Origin: Terriglobia bacterium
Lineage (GTDB): Bacteria > Acidobacteriota > Terriglobia > JAIQFV01
Assembly: GCA_028716525.1 (NCBI GenBank)
Contig: JAQUPQ010000018.1
Span: 1 to 64,000 of the forward strand
Direction of reading: 5' to 3'
Length of the DNA: 64,000 nucleotides
Position numbers and translations under genes: made by a program. Under the pieces are notes generated by a model. The model made no database searches, was not told the DNA's origin, and worked only from the letters and a program-made list of their open reading frames with translations. Of this stretch, positions 52,197-61,949 are shown piece by piece (position 1 is the first letter of the stretch; each line of letters opens with the position of its first letter).

Positions 52197-53558
52197 TCAA
52201 GTTTTCTTCTTGATTTTCAACTTTAAGCCTTCCACATCGGTCACAATCACGGTGCTGCCTTTTTCAATGGGCTCGGACGAGGCCGCGTTCCAATATTCGC
52301 CGCCAATGTGCACCTTGCCGTCAGCTCCGATGTCGGTCACGGCCGTTCCTTCAGTGCCGATCATTCCTTGAATTCCCGTGGACGCTTTTCTCTTTTTCGC
52401 AATCAACACCAGCCGCAGGAGAAAGACCGTGATGATGGCCAAGGGCAGAAAAACTGAAATAGCCGTGGCCTTGCGGATCTCCATTTCAGGAATGGGCGCA
52501 TCGACAAGAATGATCGACCCGATGATTCCCGAGAGAATCCCGCCAATGGCCAGAATTCCGTGACTGGCGATCTTGGCTTCCAAAACGAACAGGACAATGG
52601 CCAGGATAATCAGAACCACACCGGCGTAATTGATCGGCAACAAATGGAATGCGAACAAAGCCAGCACCAAGGATATGGCCCCGCCCACACCGGCAAAAAT
52701 CCAGCCCGGATGACTGAATTCCACATACAAGCCCAGCAGTCCGAGCGCGCCGAGGATCAATGCAATGTTCGGATCGATGATGCGATCCAGGAAGCGTTGC
52801 CGAAAACTCATGGGGATTTCCTCCACGGGTTGACCGCGAAGATGGAGGAGGGTTTGAGAACCGTCAAAGCGCCGAACCGTTTTTCCGTCGAAGCGCTCGA
52901 AAATTTCTTCCCGGGAACGGCATACGGCATCGATGAGATGGGCGGCCAAGGCTTCGGAATCCGACCAGGATTTCGCCTCGACGACACCTTTTTCAGCCAT
53001 GACGATATCGCGGCCTCGTTTTTCGGCCAGGCCTCGAATGTAGGCGGCACTGTCCTCTTCAATCTTTTTCTTCATGGTGTCTTCCAGAGGAATGGATCCG
53101 CCGGAGATCGGGTTCATGGCCACCGGATGAGCCGCGCCGGTATTGGTTCCGGGAGCCATCACCGCCACATCCGCCGACAACAAAATGAAAAATCCTGCGG
53201 ATGCAGCCCGGGCGCCGCTCGGACTTACGTAAATGATGACGGGGACGCGCGATGCCACGATCTCTTCCACAATCTGCCGCATGGAACTCTCCAGCCCCCC
53301 GGGTGTGGAGAGGTTCAGGAGGATCGCCTGGGCCTTTATCCGATTGGCGTGATCGATGGCGCGAGTGATGTATTCGGCGGTGATCGGATGAATGATTTCA
53401 TCATCCAGAGTGATTTCCACAATCTGCGCCCGCAATGGCACGCTGGGGAGAGCCCATAAGAGCAGCAGAGGAAAGATCAGAAGAAGAAACGAGTGCTGAC
53501 ACACACGTCCCTTGGTTTTAAAACACCGAGCGCGCCGGGTGGTGAGATTTGGTTTCAA
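52197..53558 (-). CDS. nfeD: Long NfeD protein with ClpP-class serine protease domain
   Basis: The 453-residue precursor has an N-terminal signal helix and a SppA/ClpP-like domain: LLNLSTPGGLESSMRQI, YVSPSGARAASAG with the probable catalytic Ser, and a probable Lys in VVEAKSWSDSEAL. Four or five membrane helices and a C-terminal OB-fold NfeD domain (GMIGTEGTAVTDIGADGKVH) follow. Long NfeD (1510-type) proteases cleave the C terminus of partner slipins. The slipin gene directly downstream fits this. Confidence 0.9.
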   Translation of the reverse strand: MKPNLTTRRARCFKTKGRVCQHSFLLLIFPLLLLWALPSVPLRAQIVEITLDDEIIHPITAEYITRAIDHANRIKAQAILLNLSTPGGLESSMRQIVEEIVASRVPVIIYVSPSGARAASAGFFILLSADVAVMAPGTNTGAAHPVAMNPISGGSIPLEDTMKKKIEEDSAAYIRGLAEKRGRDIVMAEKGVVEAKSWSDSEALAAHLIDAVCRSREEIFERFDGKTVRRFDGSQTLLHLRGQPVEEIPMSFRQRFLDRIIDPNIALILGALGLLGLYVEFSHPGWIFAGVGGAISLVLALFAFHLLPINYAGVVLIILAIVLFVLEAKIASHGILAIGGILSGIIGSIILVDAPIPEMEIRKATAISVFLPLAIITVFLLRLVLIAKKRKASTGIQGMIGTEGTAVTDIGADGKVHIGGEYWNAASSEPIEKGSTVIVTDVEGLKLKIKKKT

Positions 53559-53574
53559 TTTAAACCTGCTATGG

Positions 53575-55209
53575 TCATTTCTTCATGGTGGATGAATTTT
53601 GACGCAAGACGGCTTGCATTTCAATGGCTCCGGTATGGCGGGGGTCCAGAGCCAGCGCAGCCGCTATTTCCTGTTCAGCTTCAGCTTTGCGGTCAAGAGT
53701 GAAGTAGATGTGCGCCAGAGCTACATGCGCATCCGCGGAAGGACGGTTTTGGAGCGCCGCCTTAAGCTCCCGCACGGCCTGGTCAAAGTCTCCTTGCCGT
53801 TCGTAAACCCGTCCCAAATAGACCCGGGCTTCACTCAAACCCGGATTAAGCTCCAAGGCATGCCGGAATTCTGTGATGGCGTCGTCGTTGTCAAACTCTT
53901 CAAAAAAGCGTTTTCCCCGATTGAGATGTTCCGTCACATGCGCCGCGAGAGGCATTTGTCTGTACTTCTGTTCGTTGAGGTCGTCGAGAGCAGCCTTCAA
54001 TTCGCGAAAGGAGGCAGCGTCATAATTGAGCTTGATACGTTCCATGGGGGGAAGGGAAGAGGCAGTCCAGGAGGCCGTTTTGGGATTCAAGCGCGCGGCC
54101 TGGTGCAGATAGCGGGCGCTTTCTTCATTCTGATTAGCCGACTGCAAGCAGCGAGCCAGCAGGTAAGAAGCTTCGGCGTCGCCGGGATTAAGAACCAGCG
54201 CCTCACGAAAATATTTGGCGGCCGTCGCGCCATCGTGAGATTGCCAATAGTAGAACCCCAAATTGAAATAAAAGTCGGGTTCTCCGGGATCGCCGGAAAT
54301 GGCTTTTTGGAAGTAATCGACCACCGCTTTGGAGCTCCCCGTATGGCTCAATGCAATGGCCAGATTATTGAAAACCTCGTTGAGGGGAATTTCGGTCGAA
54401 AGCATGGTGAAGGCGGCGGCCGCTTTGTCATACTGCTTCAAAAAATAATTATCAAGCCCCAGGAAAAAGGTCGCTTCGTAGTAATGCGGATCGGTGCGCC
54501 CAATGCGTCGCAGCCAGAGCTGCGAAGTGGAATAATCTTTGTCCTGAAAGTAGATCTTTCCAATTTGAAAAATGGCCTTGGAGTAGGTGGGAAGGATGCG
54601 CTCGGCCTTCAGATAGTACTGCAGCTGGGCTTGCCGATCCAAAGCGCGTCGTCCCCGGACGTAGTTTTCAAAAGCGCTGAGCGGGACAGCCGGAAGGCGT
54701 TTGACAAAATCGTCCTGGCTGTAAGGAAAACTGCGATCGAAATGGGTCAGAACGCGCCACGCCAGATGGCTTTGGATTTTTTTCAGGTCCTCGAGCTTCC
54801 CTTTTTCCGTAAAGGACGCCTCCAATTTGGATTGCTCCACATCGATCACCTGTAGGCTGGCCGACAACACCTGATTCTCATAATAGAAGTCTCCCACCAC
54901 GATATAGCTGGCGTCGAGTTCTTCGCCCACTTTAATTTCCGTGGCCAGGCTGAAGTCGCCGCTGAAAGGCAATCCCATCAGGTCGTAGGCATTGTTCCGT
55001 TGCTCCATGCCGATGGGCTGAAGGAGGGATGCGGCGAATTGATCGTTCAGGGTTTCCACGAAACTTTCCCCCATCCATTCCATGCCGGGATTCTTGGTGT
55101 TGTTTTCAAAAGGAAACACCACGACGGATTTGGCCCCCCAAACCAGGAGGGGCAAAAACATCAAAGCGAGCGCGAGCGGGATGAAGAATCTTAAAAGTGG
55201 CCGGTTCAA
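53575..55209 (-). CDS. Exported TolB-N/FlgO-like and TPR protein
   Basis: The 544-residue precursor has a signal peptide (FFIPLALALMFLPLLVWGAK). A small domain like those of TolB-N, CsgG or FlgO proteins follows (VVVFPFENNTKNPGMEWMGE; VGEELDASYIVVGDFYYENQ). About eight TPRs span the rest, including YFREALVLNPGDAEASYLLA and EFRHALELNPGLSEARVYLG. It is a periplasmic scaffold candidate. The NfeD gene starts 16 bp after its stop, so this gene probably leads the TPR-NfeD-slipin-SPOR transcript. Confidence 0.82.
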   Translation of the reverse strand: MNRPLLRFFIPLALALMFLPLLVWGAKSVVVFPFENNTKNPGMEWMGESFVETLNDQFAASLLQPIGMEQRNNAYDLMGLPFSGDFSLATEIKVGEELDASYIVVGDFYYENQVLSASLQVIDVEQSKLEASFTEKGKLEDLKKIQSHLAWRVLTHFDRSFPYSQDDFVKRLPAVPLSAFENYVRGRRALDRQAQLQYYLKAERILPTYSKAIFQIGKIYFQDKDYSTSQLWLRRIGRTDPHYYEATFFLGLDNYFLKQYDKAAAAFTMLSTEIPLNEVFNNLAIALSHTGSSKAVVDYFQKAISGDPGEPDFYFNLGFYYWQSHDGATAAKYFREALVLNPGDAEASYLLARCLQSANQNEESARYLHQAARLNPKTASWTASSLPPMERIKLNYDAASFRELKAALDDLNEQKYRQMPLAAHVTEHLNRGKRFFEEFDNDDAITEFRHALELNPGLSEARVYLGRVYERQGDFDQAVRELKAALQNRPSADAHVALAHIYFTLDRKAEAEQEIAAALALDPRHTGAIEMQAVLRQNSSTMKK

Positions 55210-55381
55210 TCAAAATTCCTTGAAGTGACTCATTGTACACGTCATTATAACATAGCGATCGGGCCCTCACCGGCGAATGAGCCGGGTCTTTTCTTTGACA
55301 ATCTTGCCGTCTGGTATTATTAATGAGTTTCCCGGTTCAGAACTGACGCGGTCAGACGAACCACGAGAAAAAGGAGTTGCG

Positions 55382-55978
55382 ATGCCGAGTCGCGAAGAGG
55401 CATGGGGTTTGTTGTGCGAGTACACGCAGTCTGAAAGCCTGCGCAAGCACGCTTTGGCCGTGGAAGCGGTCATGAAGGCCTATGCCAGGAAACACGCGGC
55501 CGACGAAAACCTCTGGGGTCTGGCCGGTCTGCTGCATGATTTTGATTATGAGCGCTATCCCACGGCGCCCGATCATCCCGTCAAGGGGTCGGAAATCCTG
55601 CGCGAACACGGCTACTCCGAAGAGCTGCGTCGAGCCATCTTGGGACACGCCGACTACACCGGTGTTCCTCGCGATACCCTGCTCGCCAGGGTTCTTTTTG
55701 CCTGCGATGAATTAACCGGCTTTGTGACGGCTGTCGCCTTGGTGAAACCCCACAAATCCATCTTTGAGGTGGAACCCAAATCCGTGATGAAGAAGCTCAA
55801 AGATAAAGCCTTTGCGCGTAGCGTGAACCGCAACGATGTGTATAACGGCGCCACGGAGTTGGGTGTAGATTTGGGGGAACACATTCAGTTTGTGATTGAA
55901 GCGCTGAAGCCGGTATCCAAGGAGATTGGTTTGGAAGGGGTTCAGCCTTCAGCCGCTCAACCGTCAGCAGCGACTTGA
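55382..55978 (+). CDS. HD-domain phosphohydrolase
   Basis: AAAAAGGAGTTGCG precedes ATG 55382. The 198-residue protein has the HD metal-site pattern: H in LRKHALAVEAVM, HD in LAGLLHDFDYERYP, H in ILGHADYTG and D in LFACDELTGF. Similar small HD proteins act as phosphohydrolases on nucleotides or unknown substrates. The last residues (VQPSAAQPSAAT) are low complexity. Single gene before fmdB. Confidence 0.85.
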   Translation: MPSREEAWGLLCEYTQSESLRKHALAVEAVMKAYARKHAADENLWGLAGLLHDFDYERYPTAPDHPVKGSEILREHGYSEELRRAILGHADYTGVPRDTLLARVLFACDELTGFVTAVALVKPHKSIFEVEPKSVMKKLKDKAFARSVNRNDVYNGATELGVDLGEHIQFVIEALKPVSKEIGLEGVQPSAAQPSAAT

Positions 55979-56073
55979 AGATCGGGTTATTCCGTGGGAA
56001 TCTATGAAATGTGAACGAGAAGCGCTTTATTGAGAATTCAGCAGGATGGAGAAATTGAACGAGGTGAGTCGCA

Positions 56074-56397
56074 GTGCCGATTTATGAATATGAATGTGCC
56101 AAATGTGGGCACCGTTTTGAAAAACTGCAGCGGCTTTCCGATCCCAAGCCGGATCGGTGCCCCCAGTGCGGGGCGAAGAAAATCTCCCGGCTCATATCGC
56201 ATTCCGCGATTCAATTCAAAGGGACGGGTTGGTATGTGACCGATTACGCCAAGCGAAACTCGGCGCCCCCTTCGTCCGGGACAAAGTCCGGCGACAACGG
56301 CGGCGACCAATCGAAGAGCAGCACATCCTCAGACACGTCTGCCACAGCCGCTCCGGCCAAGAAAGAGTCTCCAAAAGAATCCACAAAAAAAGAGTGA
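56074..56397 (+). CDS. FmdB-type zinc ribbon protein
   Basis: GTG 56074, with AACGAGGTGAG upstream, starts MPIYEYECAKCGHRFEKLQR. The zinc ribbon has C8-xx-C11 and RCPQCGAKK. IQFKGTGWYVTDYAK is the standard FmdB continuation. A Ser/Thr/Lys-rich tail closes the 107-residue protein. FmdB proteins are small putative regulators or zinc carriers of unknown precise role. Convergent with the NUDIX gene. Confidence 0.87.
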   Translation: MPIYEYECAKCGHRFEKLQRLSDPKPDRCPQCGAKKISRLISHSAIQFKGTGWYVTDYAKRNSAPPSSGTKSGDNGGDQSKSSTSSDTSATAAPAKKESPKESTKKE

Positions 56398-56400
56398 TGT

Positions 56401-56835
56401 TCAGGACGTCTGTTTTCGCATCCTGAAAGCGCGCCGGATAACACGGCGAGCGACCGGCGTTAAACCATAGCGGGATAGTTGAGCGCGGGGAACAAAGCGC
56501 GCCTCCCGGACGTCGGAGGCGGCTCTCAGTGTGCCCCGGATGTTCGTTCCCAGAAAATCAGCAATGATGTAGTGATACTGAACGCGTTTTCCGGCCCGCT
56601 GAATGCGGTCGAACAATTCGATGAGGGGCCCCACCGTGATGCGGAGGCCGGTCTCCTCCAGGATTTCCCGCTGGGCGGCTTCAGCCAACGTTTCGCCGAC
56701 CTCCACCACGCCGCCTGGGATTGTCCATTTCCCCTGCATGGGGGGATGGCCGCGTCGAATGAGGAGGACCGAATCGCCTCGCCACAGGACAGCACCTACA
56801 CCCATAATGGGTCGAGTCGGAAATTTGCGCTTCAT
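56401..56835 (-). CDS. NUDIX hydrolase
   Basis: ATG 56835 overlaps the stop of the upstream yjbQ-type gene (ATGA). The 144-residue protein has the NUDIX box [22 protein letters not shown] (G-x5-E-x7-REUxEExGU), preceded by IPGG. The start [17 protein letters not shown] is family-like. A basic tail ([13 protein letters not shown]) follows. It likely hydrolyses an ADP-ribose or nucleoside diphosphate derivative; the substrate cannot be read. Longer in-frame starts lie inside yjbQ. Confidence 0.87.
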   Translation of the reverse strand: MKRKFPTRPIMGVGAVLWRGDSVLLIRRGHPPMQGKWTIPGGVVEVGETLAEAAQREILEETGLRITVGPLIELFDRIQRAGKRVQYHYIIADFLGTNIRGTLRAASDVREARFVPRAQLSRYGLTPVARRVIRRAFRMRKQTS

Positions 56836-57245
56836 TCCCCCCACACCTTGACAAGCACGCGTTTGCGGCGCTGCCCATCGAACTCCGCGTAATAAATTTG
56901 CTCCCAGGGGCCGAAGTCCATTCGACCCGCCGTAACCGGCACGAGGACCTGATGGCCAATCAAGAGATTTTTCAAATGGGCATCGCCGTTGGTTTCTCCG
57001 GTCCGATGATGACGATAATCGCTCCGGAAGGGCGCCAGCTTCTCCAACCATTCCTCTATGTCCTGAATGAGACCGTCCTCGGCATCATTGACGTAGACAC
57101 CGGCCGTAATGTGCATCGCTGAAATCAGGATCAAACCCTCTTTGATCTTTGACTTCTGCAAAACGGATCCGACTTCATCCGTGATGTTGATGAATTCGCG
57201 TTTCTTTTTGGTATTGAACCAAAGGTAATCTGTGTAGAATTGCAT
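56832..57245 (-). CDS. yjbQ: YjbQ/UPF0047 family protein
   Basis: I start at ATG 57245 ([20 protein letters not shown]), preceded by GCGAGG; ATG 57260 is possible. The 137-residue protein has the UPF0047 pattern: [20 protein letters not shown], LHxH-like [39 protein letters not shown] and [10 protein letters not shown]. Members rescue thiamine-phosphate synthase loss weakly and are called secondary ThiE-type enzymes. Coupled with the NUDIX gene. Confidence 0.88.
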   Translation of the reverse strand: MQFYTDYLWFNTKKKREFINITDEVGSVLQKSKIKEGLILISAMHITAGVYVNDAEDGLIQDIEEWLEKLAPFRSDYRHHRTGETNGDAHLKNLLIGHQVLVPVTAGRMDFGPWEQIYYAEFDGQRRKRVLVKVWGE

Positions 57246-57396
57246 CGCAAAACCTCGCATCAGGACGGCCTGAAGCCCACTGAAAAATAATGGGAACCGC
57301 TGACGACGCCGCGAGTCTGCCGTCCGGCCATCGAGGCCCGCATTATAACCGACTTGATCTGTGTGGTTGAATCATTCGAGGCAGGGTTTTATCTGA

Positions 57397-59883
57397 ATGA
57401 CCGCTCCTTCTGAATGGGTTGAGCTTCATCTTCCGGTGCCGTTTCGGCAGACCTTCACTTATCGCGTGCCCCCGCAATTACGTGACCGCATACAGATGGG
57501 AGTACGGGTTGTGGCGCCTTTTCAGAAGCGCCGATTAGTGGGTTTGGTGGCCGCCCTCCCGGAAAAGCCCCCCTCCGGGGAAAACATCAAATTTAAAGAC
57601 ATCATTGAAGTCTTGGATGACACGCCCATTCTCTCACCGGCGCTGGAAGAGCTTTGCGCCTGGGTCTCGGATTATTATTTTGCGCCGCGCGGTGAAGTGC
57701 TGAGAGCCGCTTGTCCTCCAACCCTGACATCGGCCACACGCCGCTTCGTGTCGCTGACCTCCAAAGGTTTCATGCAGCTGAAAATGCAGGCGCCCGAAGA
57801 AACGGCCGACTTGTTCGATTCGGCCCGCCAGGAATCATTGAAGCGGACGATCCGCCGCCTCTTGGAAAAAGGGGAGCTGGAATACTACCGCTTCAGGAAA
57901 AGAATTCACGACGCGGCCTCGGATGAGATCCTCATGGAGATGCGGCGCGCCGGCGAGGTGGTCTTGCGCACCGAAACCTCGAGACGGAGGCTCGGTGAAA
58001 AGAAAGCGCTGTTTGTCCGAAGGACCGTGGAAGGAGCGGCGGCGCTGACTTCGCCGCAGGGTACGAAACTTCAAAAGAGAATCCTGGATTTTCTGGGCAC
58101 CGCCGAATCTTCAGTGCGCCTGAGCGAATTGACGGCTCAGTTAAAAGTGAGCCCGGCTACGGTCCGCACCCTGGAACGGCATGGATGGGCGGCGTTGGAG
58201 CCGGAGTCGGTGGGACGCGTTCCGATTGAGCGGAGCGAGACGCCCTCCGCCCTGGCAGGTTTGGATCTGACGGTGGAGCAACAGCGGGCGCTTCGAGTCA
58301 TCGGTGCGGCCATCCCTCAGCAAAAGTTTGCCACCTTCTTGTTACATGGCGTCACGGCGAGTGGAAAAACGGAAGTCTATCTTCGGGCCATCGAACAGGT
58401 GATTCAGGAGGGTGGAACAGCACTGCTCCTGGTGCCTGAAATCGCCTTGACACCGGCGGCTGCCCGGGCTTTCGCCTCCCGCTTTGGAAACCGCATCGCG
58501 ATTTTGCACAGCGCCTTATCCGATGGAGAACGCCACGACGAATGGTGGCGGATTCGAAACGGGGAAGCGCGCGTTGTGGTGGGTACACGATCGGCGGTGT
58601 TTGCCCCGTTGGAAGCGTTGCGGCTCGTGGTGGTCGACGAGGAACATGACGGCTCTTACAAACAGCAGGAATCCCCGCGCTACCACGCCCGCGATGTGGC
58701 CGTTGTTCGTGCAAAAATGTCGAATGCCGTCGTCTTGTTGGGGTCGGCTACGCCGGCGATGGAAAGTTTTTACAATGCCCAGCGCGGGAAATATCAAATC
58801 ATTTCCATGCGCCGGCGGGTGGAATCGCGCGCCCTGGCCGAGGTTTCAGTAGTCGACCTGCGCCAGGAATTTGCCGACACCGGAAAGACCCGGGCTCTTT
58901 CGCGCGCCTTGACGACGGCCGTCGAATCGCGCCTGGCGGTCAACGAACAGGTGCTGGTGCTTCTGAATCGGCGGGGCTTTTCCTCGTTTGTGGTCTGTCG
59001 CACCTGTGGCTCCACCCGCCAATGCCCTAATTGTTCCATCACCATGACCTATCACAAGCGGCGCCACCTGCTTTTGTGCCACTACTGCGCCGCGCAGGCG
59101 CCGGTTCCGCGCGTATGCTGGCAATGCGGCAGCGAACATCTGTATTTTATGGGTGAGGGCACGGAGCAGATTGAAGAGAAATTGCGGGCAGCTTTCCCCA
59201 TGGCGCGATTGGCGCGGTTGGATCGCGACACGGTGCAGCGGCGCGGCAGCCACCACGTCATCTTGCGCGACTTTCGTGACGGGGTCACGGACATCCTTGT
59301 GGGCACCCAGATGATCGCCAAAGGTCACGATTTTCCCCGCGTGACATTGGTGGGCGTGTTGAACGCCGACGGCGCATTGGGCTTTCCGGATTTTCGCTCC
59401 GCCGAAAGAACCTTCCAGCTACTTACTCAAGTGGCCGGCCGCGCAGGTCGCGGCCATTCACCCGGCCAGGTTATTCTGCAAGCTTACCATCCGGAACATT
59501 ACGCCATCCGGTATGCTGCGCAGCAGGATTTCATCGGCTTCTACAACAAGGAAATCCATTTTCGCCAAGTCATGAGGTATCCGCCGTTCGCTCAACTCGC
59601 GTTGGTGGGGATTCGACATCCGGATTTTGAGACGGCCCGGAAGCTGGCGCTGTCCCTGGGTGAAGAGTTGCGGAAGGAGAAATTGCCGGACGTTCGGGTG
59701 CTCGGCCCGGCGTTGGCGCCCCTGGCCCGGCTCAAGGAAGAGTATCGCTGGCAATTGTTGTTGAAATCCGTTCGTCGTGCCGCGCTCAAGACCGCCATCC
59801 AAAAGTGCGTGGATTACTGCGAAACCCACAGCATCTCCGAACCCAACGTGTACATCGACGTGGATCCCACCAGCCTGATGTGA
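57397..59883 (+). CDS. priA: Primosomal replication restart helicase PriA
   Basis: The 828-residue superfamily 2 helicase has the PriA 3'-DNA-binding domain at its N terminus (LPVPFRQTFTYRVP). Walker A is LLHGVTASGKTEVY and Walker B VVDEEHDGSYKQ. The zinc-binding Cys pairs are in CRTCGSTRQCPNC and CHYCAAQ...CWQCGS. The helicase C motif LVGTQMIAKGHDFP and QVAGRAGRG complete it. It is about 95 residues longer than the E. coli enzyme, mostly between the N-terminal domain and the helicase core. It reloads the replicative helicase at stalled forks. Confidence 0.95.
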   Translation: MTAPSEWVELHLPVPFRQTFTYRVPPQLRDRIQMGVRVVAPFQKRRLVGLVAALPEKPPSGENIKFKDIIEVLDDTPILSPALEELCAWVSDYYFAPRGEVLRAACPPTLTSATRRFVSLTSKGFMQLKMQAPEETADLFDSARQESLKRTIRRLLEKGELEYYRFRKRIHDAASDEILMEMRRAGEVVLRTETSRRRLGEKKALFVRRTVEGAAALTSPQGTKLQKRILDFLGTAESSVRLSELTAQLKVSPATVRTLERHGWAALEPESVGRVPIERSETPSALAGLDLTVEQQRALRVIGAAIPQQKFATFLLHGVTASGKTEVYLRAIEQVIQEGGTALLLVPEIALTPAAARAFASRFGNRIAILHSALSDGERHDEWWRIRNGEARVVVGTRSAVFAPLEALRLVVVDEEHDGSYKQQESPRYHARDVAVVRAKMSNAVVLLGSATPAMESFYNAQRGKYQIISMRRRVESRALAEVSVVDLRQEFADTGKTRALSRALTTAVESRLAVNEQVLVLLNRRGFSSFVVCRTCGSTRQCPNCSITMTYHKRRHLLLCHYCAAQAPVPRVCWQCGSEHLYFMGEGTEQIEEKLRAAFPMARLARLDRDTVQRRGSHHVILRDFRDGVTDILVGTQMIAKGHDFPRVTLVGVLNADGALGFPDFRSAERTFQLLTQVAGRAGRGHSPGQVILQAYHPEHYAIRYAAQQDFIGFYNKEIHFRQVMRYPPFAQLALVGIRHPDFETARKLALSLGEELRKEKLPDVRVLGPALAPLARLKEEYRWQLLLKSVRRAALKTAIQKCVDYCETHSISEPNVYIDVDPTSLM

Positions 59884-59933
59884 TCCGTTTCCCGGCCGGG
59901 CACGGCATGAATCGGAAAACCGAACGAAATCAT

Positions 59934-61256
59934 TTATTGCGGTTGAACTTGTGGGGGATAGAATTTCGCCTCAAACACGGAATTGCCGCCTGCCCGTTTG
60001 GCCTCATACATGGCGCGGTCGGCCTCCTCAACCAGATCACGATCCAGAGAGTGTGAATGACCTTCCACCAGACCGATGGAAATGGTCACCTGATCCTGGA
60101 ACTCCGATTCCACATTGGCGCGAATTCGTTCGACCGTGTTCCTGGCATTTTCCATGGACGTTTCCGGGAGCAGGACCGCGAACTCATCGCCTCCGTACCG
60201 GAATGCGAAATCGATGGCGCGGACCGAGGACAGGACCACGGAGCCGAGGCTCCGCAAAATAGCGTCGCCCTTCAAATGCCCGAATTGGTCGTTGAATTGT
60301 TTGAAACGGTCGATGTCAAACAGGCTGAGCGAAAATATGGAATTGCGGCGATGGGCGCGTTCAAGTTCGCGGTGCAAGACCTCATAAAAGTATCGCTGAT
60401 TGTACAGGCCGGTGAGATCATCGGTGATAGAAAGGAGCTGAAGTTTCTCCCGCAGCAACGCCCGTTGAGTAATATCGGTGGCCACGAGGATGAGTCCCGT
60501 CAGGGAAGGAGAGCCGGATTCCATCCACCGCATAACCACATGCATCCAGATGATTTCTCCGCGATGATTTTGCAGGGGCATTTCTTCGCGCCACACGTCG
60601 CGCCGCTTCTGACTCAAGAACTCCCGTGCAACCTTGACCAATTCGGGATCGTTCAACCAGGCGTCAATCGTCTGACCGAGCCCCTGTTCGGCAGGAAGGG
60701 CCCATAACTTCTCAGCGCCGCGGTTGAAAGTCTTCACTCGACCTTCGCGATTGGTCGTGACAATGGCCACATCTTCGGCGCTTTGAAGCACCAACTCCAG
60801 GTAGTGCTTGGATTGCTGGATTTCTTCCTGCAGCTTGACCGACAAGGTGGCCTGCTCGCGACGTTTCTGCTCGAAAACGCTGCGTTCGAGGGCATGCATC
60901 AAGATCATCTTGAAGTGTTCGGGCTCGAAGGGTTTGACCACGAAGTCATAGGCCCCATGTCGTAATGCCCGCACGGCCGACTCTACGGTTGCCTCACCGG
61001 TCAACACCACAATGGGTGCCCGGAGGTTGCGCAGCCGGGCAAAATCAATCAAATCGAATCCGGTGATGCCGGGCATCACCAAATCCGCGACAATGAGCTC
61101 AAAATTTTCAATCAGAAGAAGTTTTTGGGCGTCGTATCCGGAATGAACCACCCGGGGTGTCAATCCCAAGGATTTCACGATGGGTTCAAGGCTTTGGGCC
61201 AATCGGACATCGTCGTCTACGATAAGAATTTTGTGCTGGGGTTCTTGTTCAAGCAT
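59934..61256 (-). CDS. Response regulator with PAS and GGDEF (diguanylate cyclase) domains
   Basis: I start at ATG 61256 (MLEQEPQHKILIVDDD); upstream codons code for unrelated residues. The 440-residue protein has a receiver domain with the phospho-Asp in LIVADLVMPGITG, then a coiled coil and a PAS domain (LVLQSAEDVAIVTTNREGRV). The GGDEF domain has an intact RYGGDEFAVLLPE and an I-site RxxD (RAID) five residues upstream. It should make cyclic di-GMP in response to phosphorylation, with product inhibition. No EAL domain; the kinase is elsewhere. Confidence 0.92.
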   Translation of the reverse strand: MLEQEPQHKILIVDDDVRLAQSLEPIVKSLGLTPRVVHSGYDAQKLLLIENFELIVADLVMPGITGFDLIDFARLRNLRAPIVVLTGEATVESAVRALRHGAYDFVVKPFEPEHFKMILMHALERSVFEQKRREQATLSVKLQEEIQQSKHYLELVLQSAEDVAIVTTNREGRVKTFNRGAEKLWALPAEQGLGQTIDAWLNDPELVKVAREFLSQKRRDVWREEMPLQNHRGEIIWMHVVMRWMESGSPSLTGLILVATDITQRALLREKLQLLSITDDLTGLYNQRYFYEVLHRELERAHRRNSIFSLSLFDIDRFKQFNDQFGHLKGDAILRSLGSVVLSSVRAIDFAFRYGGDEFAVLLPETSMENARNTVERIRANVESEFQDQVTISIGLVEGHSHSLDRDLVEEADRAMYEAKRAGGNSVFEAKFYPPQVQPQ

Positions 61257-61386
61257 GATCGATATATGTTTGGCCGGAGGATGTGGCCGGCGTACGAACC
61301 GCTCCCGGGAACTCTCGATAACAGCGCTAGGGATCCGCCAGAATTTTAATGATACACCACGCGGAGACTCGTGGTCTCGATTTGGC

Positions 61387-61881
61387 TTAAGAGGCTTTGA
61401 TTGAAGGTTGGGAAGCATGCTGAACGGAGTACGCCCAGCTCATGTGCTCCTTCAAAATGCAACGATCCATCACCACAATCAGGCCGCTGGCGCGGGCGAG
61501 TGCCGCCGCCTCCTGATGGTAAACGCCCTCCTGCATCCAAACGATTTTGGCGGATATTCGAATGGCGCTGTCGACGATCGGCGGCACCGCTTCCGGACGC
61601 CGAAATATGTCGACGATATCCACGGGAACTTGGATATCTTCCAACCGCGCCAGGGCTCTCTCTCCCAGCACCTGGGTTTCATTCGGATTCACCGGGATGA
61701 TCCGGTATCCCATAGACTGCATGTAGCGGGAGACGCCATAACTGGGCCGCGAAGGGTTCGATGACAATCCCACCACGGCAATGGTCTTGGACTCGGCAAA
61801 GATTTTGTTGTAGAGGGCCATTTCCATGGCGTTCAGCTGACCTCGATACAGGGAAGAGGGCTCACAAAATGAGGCACTCAT
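61387..61881 (-). CDS. CoA-binding domain protein (YccU-like)
   Basis: The 164-residue protein has the CoA-binding Rossmann-like pattern KTIAVVGLSSNPSRPSYGVS, GYRIIPVNPNE, VDIVDIFRRPEAVPPIVDSA and KIVWMQEGVYHQEAAALARA, with VVMDRCILKEH at the end. It is a single-domain relative of succinyl-CoA synthetase alpha. Function unknown. The real start may be the internal Met at MEMALYNKIF (about residue 19). Confidence 0.87.
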   Translation of the reverse strand: MSASFCEPSSLYRGQLNAMEMALYNKIFAESKTIAVVGLSSNPSRPSYGVSRYMQSMGYRIIPVNPNETQVLGERALARLEDIQVPVDIVDIFRRPEAVPPIVDSAIRISAKIVWMQEGVYHQEAAALARASGLIVVMDRCILKEHMSWAYSVQHASQPSIKAS

Positions 61882-61949
61882 CGTATCACGTGAAACGCCA
61901 CGAAGGCCAATTCAAAGTGGTGGGGAATCTGTCCCTGAACGGGGTCGGT

